Positions 1-10,076 of a stretch of 64,000 nt of DNA are shown here, one piece after another. A program made the position numbers and the translations under genes. The stretch lies in the NCBI GenBank assembly GCA_030684405.1, contig JAUXYA010000034.1, positions 62,001-126,000 on the forward strand, in the 5' to 3' direction. The stretch's first letter is position 1; every line of letters starts with the position of its first letter. Under the pieces are notes generated by a model. That model was not told the DNA's origin. It did no database searches and saw only the letters and a program-made list of their open reading frames with translations. This stretch comes from Burkholderiales bacterium. Lineage in GTDB: Bacteria; Pseudomonadota; Gammaproteobacteria; Burkholderiales; SG8-41.

Positions 1-159
1 TTCATCGCCCCTGACCGCCACGAGGTCAATTTCCGCGGTCAGCGGCTGACCCAGACTCGATTGAACGGTGAGCCGTCCCAGACCGGCCGCATGCGCCATC
101 CAGGGCGCGAGCAGCAGCAGTGCCACCGCCAGTGCTTTGCCAAGAGAGAAAGTGCGCAC
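1..159 (-). CDS. fimV: FimV-type pilus assembly / cell-pole protein, N-terminal part only
   Basis: The gene runs off the left edge; 53 codons are visible, starting at a GTG (159-157) preceded by GGGAG at a good distance. The protein opens with a signal peptide (VRTFSLGKAL, then a Leu-rich core, cleavage expected after AHA). It continues with LGRLTVQSSLGQPLTAEI, which is the characteristic start of the FimV periplasmic domain. FimV proteins are large inner-membrane, LysM-containing organisers of type IV pilus and polar machinery. Position supports the call: asd-fimV adjacency is typical of betaproteobacteria. The 172 bp between this start and asd hold no gene and must contain the fimV promoter, but I see no convincing -35/-10 pair. 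The rest of the protein cannot be judged. Confidence 0.85.
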   Translation of the reverse strand, partial: MRTFSLGKALAVALLLLAPWMAHAAGLGRLTVQSSLGQPLTAEIDLVAVRGDE

Positions 160-331
160 GAACCGCTCCCGTATCGTTTTTTTATGGGACAACAAAGTTA
201 GCATCAATCAGTTAGGCATGCAAGCTAACAAAACCTCTAATGTCGCAGCCCAACCACATATTTTTTAAAGGAATTTCCGGCTTCGGATCATCTCCGGCTT
301 GGACCGTCACCGGCCCCGGTTGCGTGCCAGA

Positions 332-1492
332 TCATGCACTTACCGGAACCCCGGATGCGGGTTGGTGACGCGCTGCAGCACCAGACTCCAGAAGGATGCG
401 CAGCATGCGGCGCAGCGGTTCCGCCGCCCCCCACAGCAGTTGGTCGCCGACCGTGAAGGCAGTCAAGTACTCCCCGCCCATCGGCAGTTTTCGCAAACGC
501 CCCACCGGCACGGTCAGCGTGCCGGTCACAGAGGTTGGTGTCAGGTCTCGCAACGAGGCCTCGCGTTCGTTGGGAATCACCCGCACCCAGTCGTTGGCAC
601 CGGCGAGCAAGCGCTCGATCTCCGGCAGCGGCACATCACGGGTCAGCTTCAGGGTCAGTGCCTGGCTGTGGCAGCGCATCGATCCGATGCGTACGCAGAC
701 GCCGTCCACCGGCAGCGGATGGGCTTCGCGCCCGAGAATCTTGTTGGTCTCCGCCATGCCCTTCCATTCTTCCTTGCTCTGGCCGTTGCCCAAGTCCTTA
801 TCGATCCAGGGCAGCAGGCTGCCGGCGAGTGGATGTCCGAAATTCTCGGTCGGCACCGCACCCTTGCGCAAGGCATCCGCGACCACGCGGTCGAGTTCAA
901 GGATGGCGGAAGCCGGGTTGTCGAGCAGGGGCTTGGCCACCGCATGCACGGCACCCATCTGGGCGACGAGTTCTCGCATATTGGCCGCACCGGCGCCCGA
1001 CGCAGCCTGGTAGGTCATTGCGGTAACCCAATCCACGAGGCCCGCCTTGAAGAGCCCGCCCAAGGCCATCAGCATCAGGCTGACCGTGCAGTTGCCGCCG
1101 ATGTAGTTCTTAACGCCCTTGGCCAGCGCCGCATCGATGACATCGCGGTTGACGGGGTCGAGAATGATTACCGCATCGGGCTGCATGCGCAGTGCAGAGG
1201 CCGCGTCGATCCAGTAGCCGTTCCAGCCAGCGGCGCGCAGCTTGGGGAAAATCGCGTTGGTGTAATCGCCGCCCTGGCAGGAAATCAGGACATCCATCTT
1301 CGCCAGCGCATCGACGCTGTTGGCATCCGCCACCAGGCCGACATCACGGCCGATATCAGGGCCTTTGCCGCCCGCCTGCGAGGTCGAAAAGAAGGTCGGC
1401 GCGATCAGTTCGAAATCGCGCTCCGCCCGCATTCGCTCCACGAGCACCGAGCCAACCATGCCGCGCCATCCGATGATTCCGACTTTTTTCAT
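332..1492 (-). CDS. asd: Aspartate-semialdehyde dehydrogenase
   Basis: NADPH-dependent reduction of aspartyl-phosphate to aspartate semialdehyde, the branch point to lysine/diaminopimelate, threonine and methionine; cytoplasmic. The 386-aa product has the nucleotide-binding start [10 protein letters not shown] (8-17), the catalytic Cys135 in GGNCTVSLM and the catalytic His275 in [10 protein letters not shown], the same positions as in the E. coli-type enzyme. It is about 15 residues longer than usual at the C-terminus (tail [14 protein letters not shown]). The ATG is preceded by AAAGG. It lies 41 bp downstream of leuB on the same strand and is probably cotranscribed with the leu genes. The short gap holds one copy of an AT-rich motif (1502-1519). 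Confidence 0.97.
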   Translation of the reverse strand: MKKVGIIGWRGMVGSVLVERMRAERDFELIAPTFFSTSQAGGKGPDIGRDVGLVADANSVDALAKMDVLISCQGGDYTNAIFPKLRAAGWNGYWIDAASALRMQPDAVIILDPVNRDVIDAALAKGVKNYIGGNCTVSLMLMALGGLFKAGLVDWVTAMTYQAASGAGAANMRELVAQMGAVHAVAKPLLDNPASAILELDRVVADALRKGAVPTENFGHPLAGSLLPWIDKDLGNGQSKEEWKGMAETNKILGREAHPLPVDGVCVRIGSMRCHSQALTLKLTRDVPLPEIERLLAGANDWVRVIPNEREASLRDLTPTSVTGTLTVPVGRLRKLPMGGEYLTAFTVGDQLLWGAAEPLRRMLRILLESGAAARHQPASGVPVSA

Positions 1493-1501
1493 AACTAGAC
1501 C

Positions 1502-1519
1502 TTTAAAAACAATATGCTA
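1502..1519 (+). repeat. AT-rich 18-bp dispersed motif, copy 1
   Basis: TTTAAAAACAATATGCTA matches the copy at 41389-41406 at 15 of 18 positions. It lies in the leuB-asd gap. Read on the gene strand it ends in TTTTTAAAGG, which supplies the asd Shine-Dalgarno region. Confidence 0.45.
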
Positions 1520-1533
1520 CATCAAAGCTGGCG

Positions 1534-2598
1534 TCACAATGCGGCGACCACAGCGTCGCCCATTTCGACGGTGCCGACCTTTTTTGCGCCCGGCTCGTCG
1601 ATGTCCGCGGTGCGGTAACCCGCCGCGAGCACGCTTTTCACCGCAGCCTCGATCCGGTACGCCCACTCATCCTTGTTGAAGGTATAACGCAGCATCATCG
1701 CCGTCGACAGGATCGTTGCCAGCGGGTTGGCGATGTTCTTGCCGGCGATATCCGGCGCTGAACCATGAATGGGCTCATAGAGCCCGGCGCCACCGGAATT
1801 GAGGGAGGCCGAAGGCAACATGCCGATCGAACCGGTCAGCATCGAGGCTTCGTCGGACAGAATGTCGCCGAAAATGTTGCCGGTGACAATGACGTCAAAC
1901 TGCTTAGGATTGCGCACCAGCTGCATCGCCGCGTTGTCGACATACATATGCGACAACACCACTTCCGGGTACTTTTTTGCGACATCGGTGACGATCTCGC
2001 GCCAGAAGCGGCTGGTCTCGAGCACGTTCTCCTTGTCGACCGAACAGAGTTTCCTGCCGCGCTTCATCGCGGTCTGGAAACCGACTTCAGCGATGCGGCG
2101 AATCTCCGGTTCCGAATAGAGCATCGTGTCATAGCCCTCGCGCTCGCCGCGCGCGTTGTCGCGACGGCCGCGCGGCTCGCCGAAATAGATGTCGCCGGTC
2201 AGTTCGCGGATGATCATCAGGTCGAGGCCGGACACCACTTCAGGCTTCAGCGTCGAGGCGCTGACCAGTTCCGGGTAGAGCACTGCCGGCCGCAGATTCG
2301 CGAACAAGCCAAGCTCCTTGCGGATGCGCAGGATGCCCTGCTCCGGCCGCTGAGGACGCGGCAGCGCGTCGTACTTCGGGCCGCCGACCGCGCCGCAAAT
2401 CACGGCATCGGCTGCCTTTGCGAGCTTAAGCGTGGACTCAGGCAGAGGATCGCCATGCGTATCAAAACCGGCGCCGCCGAAAGGCGCCTCTTCCATTTCC
2501 AGCTTGAGGCCGTCGGCAGCCAGCCGTTTCAGGACCTTGACCGCCTGGCCAACGATTTCGGGGCCGATGCCATCACCGGCGAGGACTGCGATTTTCAT
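1534..2598 (-). CDS. leuB: 3-isopropylmalate dehydrogenase
   Basis: Third step of leucine synthesis: NAD-dependent oxidative decarboxylation of 3-isopropylmalate. The start chosen is the ATG at 2598 ([15 protein letters not shown]), giving 354 aa, the normal family length; the frame stays open upstream to 2640 but those 14 residues are not LeuB-like. Visible family features are GDGIGPEIV near the N-terminus, the substrate-binding [14 protein letters not shown] region, and [11 protein letters not shown] followed by [19 protein letters not shown] near the C-terminus. It lies 72 bp after leuD on the same strand. No clear Shine-Dalgarno precedes the ATG; the spacer instead contains degenerate GTGAA/GGTGAG-like repetition. 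Confidence 0.97.
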   Translation of the reverse strand: MKIAVLAGDGIGPEIVGQAVKVLKRLAADGLKLEMEEAPFGGAGFDTHGDPLPESTLKLAKAADAVICGAVGGPKYDALPRPQRPEQGILRIRKELGLFANLRPAVLYPELVSASTLKPEVVSGLDLMIIRELTGDIYFGEPRGRRDNARGEREGYDTMLYSEPEIRRIAEVGFQTAMKRGRKLCSVDKENVLETSRFWREIVTDVAKKYPEVVLSHMYVDNAAMQLVRNPKQFDVIVTGNIFGDILSDEASMLTGSIGMLPSASLNSGGAGLYEPIHGSAPDIAGKNIANPLATILSTAMMLRYTFNKDEWAYRIEAAVKSVLAAGYRTADIDEPGAKKVGTVEMGDAVVAAL

Positions 2599-2670
2599 TT
2601 GTGAACCGTGAAAGGTGAGAGTTGAGAGGGTAAACGGCAAACGGCTTCCGCTCGCCCACTCACTGATTGA

Positions 2671-3306
2671 TCAAAACAGCCAGGGCTGCGCCGCCTTGTG
2701 CTTCGCCTCAAAGCCGCGAATCTCGTCGGCATGCCCCAGCGTGAGCCCGATGTCGTCCAGCCCGTTAAGCATGCAGTGCTTGCGATGCGGATCGATGTCG
2801 AAGCCAAAGGTTTCGCCGGAGGGCGTGGTCACGGTCTGCTGCTCAAGGTCGATCGCCAGGCGATAACCCTCGTTCGCCTCGGTCTCGCGGAACAGCTGGT
2901 CGACGATTTGCGGATCCAGGTTGATCAAAAGCAGTCCGTTTTTCAGGCTGTTGTTGTAGAAAATGTCGGCGAAGCTCGGCGCAATGATGGTCTGGATGCC
3001 GAACTGCAGCAGTGCCCAGGGTGCATGTTCGCGCGAAGAGCCGCAGCCGAAATTCTCGCGCGCCAGCAGCACCGTCGCGCCGATGAAACGCTGTCGGTTC
3101 AGCACAAAATCCCGGTTCAGCGGCCGGCCCGAGCTGTCGGCATCGGGCTCACCGCGATCGAGATAACGCCACTCGTCGAACAGGTTCGGGCCGAAACCCG
3201 TGCGTTTGATCGATTTCAGGAACTGCTTGGGGATAATGGCATCGGTGTCGACGTTGGCGCGATCCAGTGGCGCGACCAATCCCTCTTTGCGGACAAATTT
3301 ATCCAT
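2671..3306 (-). CDS. leuD: 3-isopropylmalate dehydratase, small subunit
   Basis: Small (swivel) subunit of isopropylmalate isomerase, which partners LeuC to convert 2- to 3-isopropylmalate. At 211 aa it has the usual length. Recognisable family segments are [17 protein letters not shown] near residue 15, the [20 protein letters not shown] block (about 80-100), and [19 protein letters not shown]. The start codon is an ATG just 2 bp from the end of the small lipoprotein gene upstream. The leuC-lipoprotein-leuD-leuB-asd order on one strand implies a single operon for branched-chain and aspartate-family synthesis. Confidence 0.97.
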   Translation of the reverse strand: MDKFVRKEGLVAPLDRANVDTDAIIPKQFLKSIKRTGFGPNLFDEWRYLDRGEPDADSSGRPLNRDFVLNRQRFIGATVLLARENFGCGSSREHAPWALLQFGIQTIIAPSFADIFYNNSLKNGLLLINLDPQIVDQLFRETEANEGYRLAIDLEQQTVTTPSGETFGFDIDPHRKHCMLNGLDDIGLTLGHADEIRGFEAKHKAAQPWLF

Positions 3307-3308
3307 GT

Positions 3309-3428
3309 TTACTGTGCTTTGCGCTGAATTGCCTCGCCGGCTTTTTCAACGTCCTTGCCCACGCCGGCCATGGTATTGCAGCCCGCCAGCACCAGCATCG
3401 CCACCATCATCATGATCACGCGTTTCAT
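3309..3428 (-). CDS. Entericidin A/B family small lipoprotein
   Basis: A 39-aa gene between leuC and leuD. The product starts [12 protein letters not shown], has a lipobox LAGC (Cys17), and then a short soluble part ([18 protein letters not shown]), matching the entericidin pattern of a tiny outer-membrane lipoprotein ending in an amphipathic helix. A strong AAGGAG lies 7 bp before the ATG. Entericidins in enterobacteria are bacteriolytic/antidote lipoproteins; whether this copy has any such activity is unknown. Only one copy is present, with no second entericidin beside it. The location inside the leucine operon is, to my recollection, common in Burkholderiales. Confidence 0.85.
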   Translation of the reverse strand: MKRVIMMMVAMLVLAGCNTMAGVGKDVEKAGEAIQRKAQ

Positions 3429-3454
3429 GGTCGTCTCCTTTCGTGTTTAAAAGT

Positions 3455-4879
3455 TCAGCCCTGTTTGAACTCACGCACATCAACAAAATGCCCGGTCACC
3501 GCCGCTGCCGCGGCCATCGCCGGACTCACCAAATGTGTTCTGCCGCCGGGCCCTTGCCTGCCCTCAAAGTTGCGATTTGATGTTGAAGCGCAGCGTTCAC
3601 CCGGGTTCAGCTGGTCCTCGTTCATGCCGAGGCACATCGAGCAACCCGGCTCGCGCCATTCAAAGCCGGCGGCGAGGAATATTTTGTCCAGCCCTTCCTG
3701 CTCAGCCTGCGCCTTCACCAGCCCGGAGCCCGGAACCACCATTGCCAGCTTGACGTTTTCCGCGACCTTGCGCCCCTTGACCACCTGCGCTGCAGCGCGG
3801 ATATCTTCAATGCGCGAATTGGTACAAGCACCGATGAACACCTTGTCGATACGGATTTCGTTGATCGGCGTGTTCGGTTTGAGGTCCATGTACTGCAGCG
3901 CGCGCGCGTAACCTTCGCGCTTGACCGGATTGGTTTCCTGCGCCGGATCCGGCACCCGACCGTCGATCGTGGTCACCATTTCCGGCGAAGTCCCCCACGT
4001 CACCTGCGGCACAATGTCTTCGGCACGCAGCGTCACTACAGCATCGAACTTCGCGTCCGCATCGCTGACCAATGTGCGCCAGTAAGCCGCCGCCTGGTCC
4101 CACAACGCACCGGTCGGCGAAAACATGCGTCCCTTGCAGTATTCGATGGTCTTGTCGTCGACAGCAACCATGCCCGTGCGCGCACCGGCCTCGATCGCCA
4201 TGTTGCACAGGGTCATGCGCCCCTCCATCGAAAGGCCGCAGATCGCGCTGCCGGTAAACTCGATGGCATAACCCGTTCCGCCGGCAGTACCGACCTTGCC
4301 GATTATCGCTAACGCAATATCCTTTGCCGTGACACCAATGCCGAGCGTGCCCTCGACGGCAACCTTCATGTTCCGGTATTTCTTCATCACCATGCACTGC
4401 GTCGCAAGCACATGCTCGACCTCGCTGGTGCCGATGCCGAAGGCCAGCGCACCGAAGGCACCGTGAGTGCTGGTGTGCGAATCACCGCAGACCACGGTCA
4501 TGCCCGGCAGTGTCGCGCCGTTCTCGGGCCCGATCACGTGCACGATACCCTGGCGTTTGTCGAGAAAGGGAAAATAGACTTTGGCCTTGAACTCTTTCAT
4601 GTTCTGGTCCAGCGTCTCGATCTGCAAGCGCGAAACCTTGTCGGTAATGCCGGCCATACCTTTATCCCAATTACGCGTCGGCGTATTGTGATCTGCGGTC
4701 GCCACCACGGAATCCGTGCGCCAGACCTTGCGGCCGGCGAGTTTCAGACCTTCGTAAGCCTGCGGGCTGGTGACTTCGTGCACCAGGTGGCGGTCGATGT
4801 AGATCAGCGCCGTGCCGTCGGCTTCACTGCGGACGAGATGACTGTCCCAGAGTTTGTCGTAAAGGGTTTTGCCTGCCAT
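3455..4879 (-). CDS. leuC: 3-isopropylmalate dehydratase, large subunit
   Basis: Iron-sulfur subunit of isopropylmalate isomerase (aconitase superfamily), 474 aa, the standard length. The start [16 protein letters not shown] is typical. Three Cys ligands of the 4Fe-4S cluster are visible: one in [14 protein letters not shown] and two in [11 protein letters not shown] near the C-terminus. [14 protein letters not shown] is the family signature around residue 130. It is the first gene of the leu/asd set; 89 bp separate it from the MFS permease gene upstream on the same strand, and this gap contains a dyad (4897-4920). Confidence 0.97.
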   Translation of the reverse strand: MAGKTLYDKLWDSHLVRSEADGTALIYIDRHLVHEVTSPQAYEGLKLAGRKVWRTDSVVATADHNTPTRNWDKGMAGITDKVSRLQIETLDQNMKEFKAKVYFPFLDKRQGIVHVIGPENGATLPGMTVVCGDSHTSTHGAFGALAFGIGTSEVEHVLATQCMVMKKYRNMKVAVEGTLGIGVTAKDIALAIIGKVGTAGGTGYAIEFTGSAICGLSMEGRMTLCNMAIEAGARTGMVAVDDKTIEYCKGRMFSPTGALWDQAAAYWRTLVSDADAKFDAVVTLRAEDIVPQVTWGTSPEMVTTIDGRVPDPAQETNPVKREGYARALQYMDLKPNTPINEIRIDKVFIGACTNSRIEDIRAAAQVVKGRKVAENVKLAMVVPGSGLVKAQAEQEGLDKIFLAAGFEWREPGCSMCLGMNEDQLNPGERCASTSNRNFEGRQGPGGRTHLVSPAMAAAAAVTGHFVDVREFKQG

Positions 4880-4896
4880 GTGTTTTGCCAGTGAGT

Positions 4897-4920
4897 TTCA
4901 GGGGCTATAGAAACCCTGAA
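4897..4920. promoter_or_regulatory. Inverted repeat upstream of leuC
   Basis: TTCAGGG (4897-4903) and CCCTGAA (4914-4920) form a perfect 7-bp dyad around a 10-nt spacer, starting 18 bp upstream of the leuC ATG. It could be an operator for leuC or a weak terminator for the MFS gene that ends at 4969. There is no T-run on either side, so the role is open. Confidence 0.35.
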
Positions 4921-4968
4921 TTATGTCACAGCGGAGCAACTACCCCTATGGCGTGCGTCACGCGCGGC

Positions 4969-6108
4969 TCATACGGGCCGCAGCCAGCGCCACAATACAG
5001 CCGCTGCCGCCAGTGCGCAGGCGCCGCCCAGCGTAAAAGTCAGCCCGGCACCCAGCCCGCTCCAGGCATAACCGCTGGCAAGGCCGCCAATGGCGCCGCC
5101 GAAACCATAGGCCAGGCTGCCGTAAATGGCCTGCCCGCGAGCCTGGTGGCGGCCGCGGAAGAGTCTGTGCACGACTCCGATCGCCGCAGCATGAAAGGCG
5201 CCGAAACTCGCTGCATGCAGGGTCTGTGCCGCCAGTAGCACGACAATGCTGTCCGCGCCCCAGCCGATCACCACGAAACGCAGCGCCGCCAAGAGGGTGC
5301 TGGCAATCAGGATCTGGCGCATCGTATACGCCCTGTAGAGCCGCGACATCCAGACAAAGATGGCGATTTCGCAAATCACGCCCAGCGCCCACAACCCGCC
5401 GGCGAAGGACTTGCTGTAGCCGTGATCGACAAGATGAATGGTGTAGAAGGTGTAGTACGGGCCGTGGGCCATCGCCACCAGGGCCGAGGCGACGATGATC
5501 GCGATGACTTCCGGGCGCCGCACCACCTGCCACACCGGCTGGTCGTCGCCGGGATGCGGCACCGCAGGCGCGTCCGCCACCACGCATGACAGCAGCAGCA
5601 TGCAGACCATCAGCGCCGCGATCACCCACAGCAGCGCGCGTGGGCTGGTCAGGTCGAGCAGATAACCCACCGCCACCACCGCAACGATGAAACCCACCGA
5701 ACCCCAGACGCGGATGCGCCCGTAACGCGCGGTTTCGTCGCCGAGCTGCGACAACGTGGTCGCCTCGACCAGCGGCAGCGCCGCGCTCCAGAAAAAAGTC
5801 ATCGCGAACAGCACCGTGCACAGCAGCGCGAAACTTTCGCCGCCGAAAACGCCAAGGAAAGCCAGCGTCCCGAGCGCGCCCGACCAGCGCACGACCCGCA
5901 TTCGTTGTCCACTGCGATCCGCCAGCCAGCCCCAGAGATGCGGCGCGAGAATGCGCGTCAGTTGCGGCAACGCCATCAGTATGCCGATCTCGACGGCACT
6001 CATACCGACCGAATTCAGGTACAGCGCGAAAAACGGCGCGAACGCACCGAGGTAGGCGAAATAGAAAAAGTAGAACGCGGAGAGATTGAGATGGATCGGC
6101 TTGGGCAC
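4969..6108 (-). CDS. MFS permease of the HcaT / nucleoside-proton symporter-like group
   Basis: A 379-aa, 12-helix major facilitator. The start MPKPIHLNLSAFYFFYFAYLG followed by FAPFFALYLNSVGMS and the helix 2-3 loop WGWLADRSGQRMRV is typical of MFS_1-like permeases related to HcaT (3-phenylpropionate) and LacY-like symporters. The start is a GTG at 6108-6106; no better start lies upstream. It sits between aroC and leuC, all leftward, but nothing ties it to either pathway. The substrate cannot be inferred. The gap to aroC is strongly AT-rich, unlike the surrounding DNA. Confidence 0.85.
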   Translation of the reverse strand: MPKPIHLNLSAFYFFYFAYLGAFAPFFALYLNSVGMSAVEIGILMALPQLTRILAPHLWGWLADRSGQRMRVVRWSGALGTLAFLGVFGGESFALLCTVLFAMTFFWSAALPLVEATTLSQLGDETARYGRIRVWGSVGFIVAVVAVGYLLDLTSPRALLWVIAALMVCMLLLSCVVADAPAVPHPGDDQPVWQVVRRPEVIAIIVASALVAMAHGPYYTFYTIHLVDHGYSKSFAGGLWALGVICEIAIFVWMSRLYRAYTMRQILIASTLLAALRFVVIGWGADSIVVLLAAQTLHAASFGAFHAAAIGVVHRLFRGRHQARGQAIYGSLAYGFGGAIGGLASGYAWSGLGAGLTFTLGGACALAAAAVLWRWLRPV

Positions 6109-6141
6109 GGGCGGCGCCGCGCGCGCCGCGCACGGAATATA

Positions 6142-6159
6142 TAACTATATGTTTTTAAA
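6142..6159 (-). repeat. AT-rich 18-bp dispersed motif, copy 2
   Basis: On the minus strand TTTAAAAACATATAGTTA agrees with the copy at 41389 at 14 of 18 positions. A truncated second copy abuts it (AACTATTTTTAAAC, 6161-6174), so the aroC-MFS gap holds a partial tandem of the motif. Confidence 0.4.
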
Positions 6160-6177
6160 CAACTATTTTTAAACCAA

Positions 6178-7341
6178 TCAGGCTTCGTCGGGGTCCGGGT
6201 TTTCCGCCGCCACCGCCGTCCGCAGTTGGTCGATCACCGATTGCGGCGCCTGCGCGGCAATCACGGGCGTTCCCGTTTTGACATCCGCATTCTGCGCGCG
6301 ATGGCGCAGCGCGTGATCTATCAGCGTCAGCGCCAGCATGGCTTCGCAGATCGGCGTTGCACGGATGCCTACGCAGGGATCGTGGCGGCCGTGGGTTTCG
6401 ATCATTGCAGCCTTGCCCGCGGTATCGATGGTGTGGCGCGCGAGACGGATGCTCGAGGTCGGCTTCACCGCGACATTGACGATGATGTCCTGTCCGGTCG
6501 ATATGCCGCCGAGCACGCCGCCGGCGTTGTTGCTGGCAAAGCCCTGCGGCGTCATTTCGTCGGAATGTTCGGTGCCGCGCTGGCTGATGGCTGCGAAGCC
6601 GGCGCCGATTTCGACGCCCTTCACCGCGTTGATGCTCATCATGTTGTAGGCAATGTCGGCGTCGAGCTTGTCATATACCGGCTCGCCGAGGCCCACCGGG
6701 ACACTCGAAGCAATGGTGGTGATTTTTGCGCCGACTGAATCACCGGACTTGCGCAGCTTGTCCATGAAGGTCTCAAGCTCATCAACAATTTTTGCATTGG
6801 GCGCAAAGAAGGGATTGTTGCCGACCTCATCCCAGGTCACGAAGGGAATCGCCACCGGCCCGAGCTGCGACATGTAGCCGCGGATCACCGTGCCGTATTT
6901 TTCATATAGCCATTTTTTGGCGATCGCGCCCGCGGCCACGCGCACTGCGGTCTCGCGCGCCGACTGGCGGCCGCCGCCACGGTAGTCACGGATGCCGTAC
7001 TTCTGCCAATAGGTGTAATCAGCATGCCCGGGACGGAACAGTTCCTTGATCTTGCCGTAATCCTTGCTGCGCTGATCGGTATTGCGAATCAGCAGCCCGA
7101 TCGGCGTACCGGTGGTCCTGCCCTCAAACACACCGGAAAGAATTTCCACCTTGTCCTCCTCGCGGCGCTGCGTGACATGACGCGAGGTGCCGGGCTTGCG
7201 GCGGTCGAGTTCGAGCTGGATGTCGGCTTCGCTCAGGGCCAGTCCCGGCGGGCAGCCGTCCACCACGCAACCGATCGCCGGCCCGTGTGATTCGCCGAAG
7301 GAAGTGACGCAGAACAGGGTACCCAGCGTGCTGCCCGACAT
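6178..7341 (-). CDS. aroC: Chorismate synthase
   Basis: Last shikimate step: anti-1,4-elimination of phosphate from EPSP to chorismate, using reduced FMN. The 387-aa product begins [20 protein letters not shown], the family N-terminal signature with its conserved His. It has [16 protein letters not shown] text ([19 protein letters not shown]) around residue 125, [14 protein letters not shown], and GGISTGQDI. The C-terminal 20 residues run longer than the E. coli form. GGAG precedes the ATG at about 10 bp. It is the first of a leftward run with the MFS permease and divergent from the small gene at 7410. Confidence 0.97.
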   Translation of the reverse strand: MSGSTLGTLFCVTSFGESHGPAIGCVVDGCPPGLALSEADIQLELDRRKPGTSRHVTQRREEDKVEILSGVFEGRTTGTPIGLLIRNTDQRSKDYGKIKELFRPGHADYTYWQKYGIRDYRGGGRQSARETAVRVAAGAIAKKWLYEKYGTVIRGYMSQLGPVAIPFVTWDEVGNNPFFAPNAKIVDELETFMDKLRKSGDSVGAKITTIASSVPVGLGEPVYDKLDADIAYNMMSINAVKGVEIGAGFAAISQRGTEHSDEMTPQGFASNNAGGVLGGISTGQDIIVNVAVKPTSSIRLARHTIDTAGKAAMIETHGRHDPCVGIRATPICEAMLALTLIDHALRHRAQNADVKTGTPVIAAQAPQSVIDQLRTAVAAENPDPDEA

Positions 7342-7409
7342 GAGGTAAAAACTCCATTAAAATCAAGCACGAAGTTTAACACAGCCGACCTCCTGCCCTG
7401 AGCGTGCCG

Positions 7410-7595
7410 ATGACCGATAAACCCGACCCCGAAAACCTCAAGGGCCCCGGCGGCCTCAATATGCGCCAGCTGCACGAACTGGTTAAACAGAGCCATGCGC
7501 GCGATCAGGCCGGTCGCGCGCCGAACGCACTGAAGCAGCCGCAGAACCGCTGGCAACGCCTCGCGCGTTACGTCTGGGACAAGAAGCGAGGTTAG
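7410..7595 (+). CDS. Small hypothetical protein (61 aa)
   Basis: A short rightward gene beginning MTDKPDPENLKGPGGLNM and ending [12 protein letters not shown]. It is hydrophilic and basic, has no signal peptide or membrane segment, and resembles no family I can name. I prefer the ATG at 7410; a GTG at 7404 is also possible. It is divergent from aroC (68 bp) and its stop codon overlaps the stop of the convergent M17 peptidase gene by 4 bp. High GC and ordinary codon use suggest a real gene, but the evidence is only an open frame and position. Confidence 0.5.
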   Translation: MTDKPDPENLKGPGGLNMRQLHELVKQSHARDQAGRAPNALKQPQNRWQRLARYVWDKKRG

Positions 7596-9049
7596 TCAGC
7601 CAGCCCGCGCAGGAACTCCGCGCCCCAGGCCACACCGAAACCAGTACAGTCGGTCGCCACTGCGCCGAGCCCGCCCTTGCAACCATGCGCCGACAGGTCC
7701 ATGTGGATCCACGGTGTTTTTGCGGTGAAACGCTGCAGCAGCCGCGCGGCGAGGATGTGGTCGGCTTCGCCGTCGAGGGTGCACTGCTTAACGTCGGCCA
7801 CCGCGCTGTCGAGCGCGCTGTCGTAGTCCTCGTCCATCGGGAACTGGCACAGCCGCTCGCCGGCCACCGTGCCGGCGCGCAGCGCCTTGTCCGCGATGCC
7901 GTCGCCGGTGGCAAAGATGCCGCTGTAGCGGGAGCCGACGGCGACATGCATCGAACCGGTCAGTGTCGCGAAATCGACGATCAGTGAAGGCTTCGCGCGC
8001 GCCGCCAGCGTCAGCGTGTCAGCCAGCACCATGCGCCCCTCGGCATCGGTGTGCACGACCTCGATCGTCGTGCCGTCGAGTGCCGTGACGATGTCATTCT
8101 GCTTGTAGGCGCGCGGACTGAGGTGGTTCTGCGCCAGTGCCAGCCAGCAGTCGATGTTGACCTTGAGTTTCGCCTGCGTCGCCGCCAGCAGGATACCCAG
8201 CGCAACGGCGGAACCGTTCATGTCCTCGTGCATGCCCATCATGTAGCGCGCCGGCTTCAGGTTGTGGCCACCGGTGTCGAAACAGATGCCCTTGCCGACC
8301 AGCGCGACGGTTTTTTTCGCGCCGCGCGGCCGGTAACGCAGGCGCACGATGGCCGCGTCTTTTTCATCGCTGCCCTGCGCCACCGCGCAGAAGGCGCCAG
8401 CACCCATTTTTTTCAGGCGCCGGTAGTCGTATTCCTCCCGCGCCCAACCCTGGCTGCGCGCCAGCACGGCGATGCGCCGACGATACTCGCCAGGCGTCAG
8501 TTCGTTCGGCGGCAGTACGGTCAGCGTGCGGCACAGCACGTTGCCGGCGGCCACCGCGCGCACCTGCGCAAAACCGTCCTTCGACCGGTGCCCCCACAGC
8601 TCGATGGCTTTCAGCGGCCTCGCATCGTCTTTTTTTCTGCGCCGCGGCAGGGCAATGCCATTAACCCAGGTCACATAAGCTGCGCCTTCCGCCAGCCCGC
8701 GCCGTCCCGCGGCTGTCCCGGCGACGGCAACATGCAGTGTGTCCGGTTGTTCAGCCAGCAGCAGGGCCAGCGCCTTGCGCAGCAGCGTGTGTTGCTCGAA
8801 GGCCGATTGCTTCGGATCCGGTGTCACCCACAGCACCAGCATTCCTTCAGCAGTCTCGGCGCTGACCGGTGACTTCACGAGATCAGCAAGCTTTTTGCGC
8901 CTGCGCGCCAGCGCTTTCTCGAGAACGCCCTGCAGCGGCAACTCCCCCAGCGCGGTTCCGGAAGGGGCGACCACCAGCAGGTGGCGGATCTTGCCCAGTT
9001 CGCGCGCGGAGGGAAGCGCGGCGCGGGATTGCAGTTTGGCCAGCATCAT
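7592..9049 (-). CDS. M17 leucyl-aminopeptidase family protein
   Basis: A 485-aa cytosolic metallo-aminopeptidase of the PepA family. All metal and catalytic positions of E. coli PepA appear conserved: [11 protein letters not shown] (metal Lys and Asp), the catalytic Lys in NLKPA, Asp in HEDMNG, and [11 protein letters not shown] with metal Asp/Glu and the bicarbonate-site Arg. The text differs from canonical PepA (HTDAEGR instead of NTDAEGR, GGHNLKP instead of GGISLKP), so it is a diverged paralogue rather than PepA itself. The N-terminal 170 residues are poorly conserved, as usual. It is convergent with the small gene at 7410; the upstream side faces thyA across a 205-bp gap that holds a hairpin repeat. 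Confidence 0.88.
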   Translation of the reverse strand: MMLAKLQSRAALPSARELGKIRHLLVVAPSGTALGELPLQGVLEKALARRRKKLADLVKSPVSAETAEGMLVLWVTPDPKQSAFEQHTLLRKALALLLAEQPDTLHVAVAGTAAGRRGLAEGAAYVTWVNGIALPRRRKKDDARPLKAIELWGHRSKDGFAQVRAVAAGNVLCRTLTVLPPNELTPGEYRRRIAVLARSQGWAREEYDYRRLKKMGAGAFCAVAQGSDEKDAAIVRLRYRPRGAKKTVALVGKGICFDTGGHNLKPARYMMGMHEDMNGSAVALGILLAATQAKLKVNIDCWLALAQNHLSPRAYKQNDIVTALDGTTIEVVHTDAEGRMVLADTLTLAARAKPSLIVDFATLTGSMHVAVGSRYSGIFATGDGIADKALRAGTVAGERLCQFPMDEDYDSALDSAVADVKQCTLDGEADHILAARLLQRFTAKTPWIHMDLSAHGCKGGLGAVATDCTGFGVAWGAEFLRGLAD

Positions 9050-9165
9050 GGATTCCGTTGTTGGGTTCGTGTCGATTATAACGACGGGGCGGCCTGCTAA
9101 AATCGCTTACATCAAGAACCGTAATCAATGCTTCAAGCCATGCACCGATACTCCGGCAAACATTC

Positions 9166-9203
9166 CCCTCACCTCCGACCCCTCTCCCGCGGGGAGAGGG
9201 GAG
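9166..9203 (+). repeat. 38-bp hairpin repeat, solo copy A
   Basis: Starts CCCTCACC and contains the 10-bp stem CCCCTCTCCC / GGGAGAGGGG around the loop GCG, ending AG. It differs at 3 positions from the copy at 20332-20369. It lies in the gap between the aminopeptidase gene and thyA, with no nuclease gene beside it. It belongs to the same family as the copies that bound the DUF559 insertion in metG. Confidence 0.9.
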
Positions 9204-9254
9204 ATATCCGCGTCCCGTCTCCTGATGGCGACGGGACGAATCACAGGTAATTTG

Positions 9255-10049
9255 ATGCGCCCCTATCTCGACCTGCTGCACCACGTGCTCGAACACGGCA
9301 CTAAAAAAGCCGACCGCACCGGTACCGGCACGATTTCCGTGTTCGGCGCGCAACTGCGCTTCGACCTCAGCGCCGGCTTTCCGCTGGTAACGACCAAGAA
9401 AGTACACCTGAAGTCCATCATCCATGAACTGCTGTGGTTCTTGAAGGGTGACACCAACGTCAAATACCTGCGGGACAACGGTGTCAGCATCTGGAACGAA
9501 TGGGCGCGCGCCGACGGCGAGCTCGGTCCGGTCTACGGCTACCAGTGGCGCTGCTGGCCCGCTGCCGACGGTCGCCACATCGACCAGATCTCGCAGGTGC
9601 TGGACCAGCTGAAGAAAAATCCCGACTCGCGGCGCATGATCGTCTCGGCCTGGAACGTCGCCGACCTCGACAAAATGGCGCTGATGCCCTGCCATGCCTT
9701 TTTCCAGTTCTATGTCGCCGATGGAAAACTGTCGTGCCAGCTCTACCAGCGCAGCGCCGACATGTTCCTCGGCGTGCCGTTCAACATCGCCTCCTATGCG
9801 CTGCTGACGCTGATGATGGCCCAGGTCTGCGGTCTGAAGCCCGGCGACTTCGTGCACACCTTCGGTGACACTCATATCTATCTGAACCATCTCGACCAGG
9901 TGAAGGAACAGTTGTCGCGTGAGTCGCGGCCGCTGCCGGTGATGAAGCTCAATCCCGCGGTGACGGATCTCTTTGCCTTCAAATACGAGGACTTCACGCT
10001 GGAAGGCTATGACCCGCATCCGGCGATCAAGGCTCCGGTCGCCATTTGA
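9255..10049 (+). CDS. thyA: Thymidylate synthase
   Basis: Converts dUMP to dTMP with methylene-tetrahydrofolate. At 264 aa it has exactly the E. coli length. The start [15 protein letters not shown] is the ATG at 9255; the frame is open further upstream through the repeat, which is not coding. The catalytic Cys146 lies in [12 protein letters not shown], with the [10 protein letters not shown] phosphate-binding segment just before it and [20 protein letters not shown] after it. The folA start lies 27 bp downstream, so the two act as a folate/dTMP pair, since DHFR regenerates the dihydrofolate that this enzyme produces. Confidence 0.98.
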   Translation: MRPYLDLLHHVLEHGTKKADRTGTGTISVFGAQLRFDLSAGFPLVTTKKVHLKSIIHELLWFLKGDTNVKYLRDNGVSIWNEWARADGELGPVYGYQWRCWPAADGRHIDQISQVLDQLKKNPDSRRMIVSAWNVADLDKMALMPCHAFFQFYVADGKLSCQLYQRSADMFLGVPFNIASYALLTLMMAQVCGLKPGDFVHTFGDTHIYLNHLDQVKEQLSRESRPLPVMKLNPAVTDLFAFKYEDFTLEGYDPHPAIKAPVAI

Positions 10050-10076
10050 ACAGCCGTGCAGAATGCGGAGTGCATA

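Noticed and set aside
299..1498. Long plus-strand open frame opposite asd
   Set aside because: It is antisense to a full-length, recognisable asd and has an implausible Arg/His/Gln-rich composition, a usual by-product of high GC.
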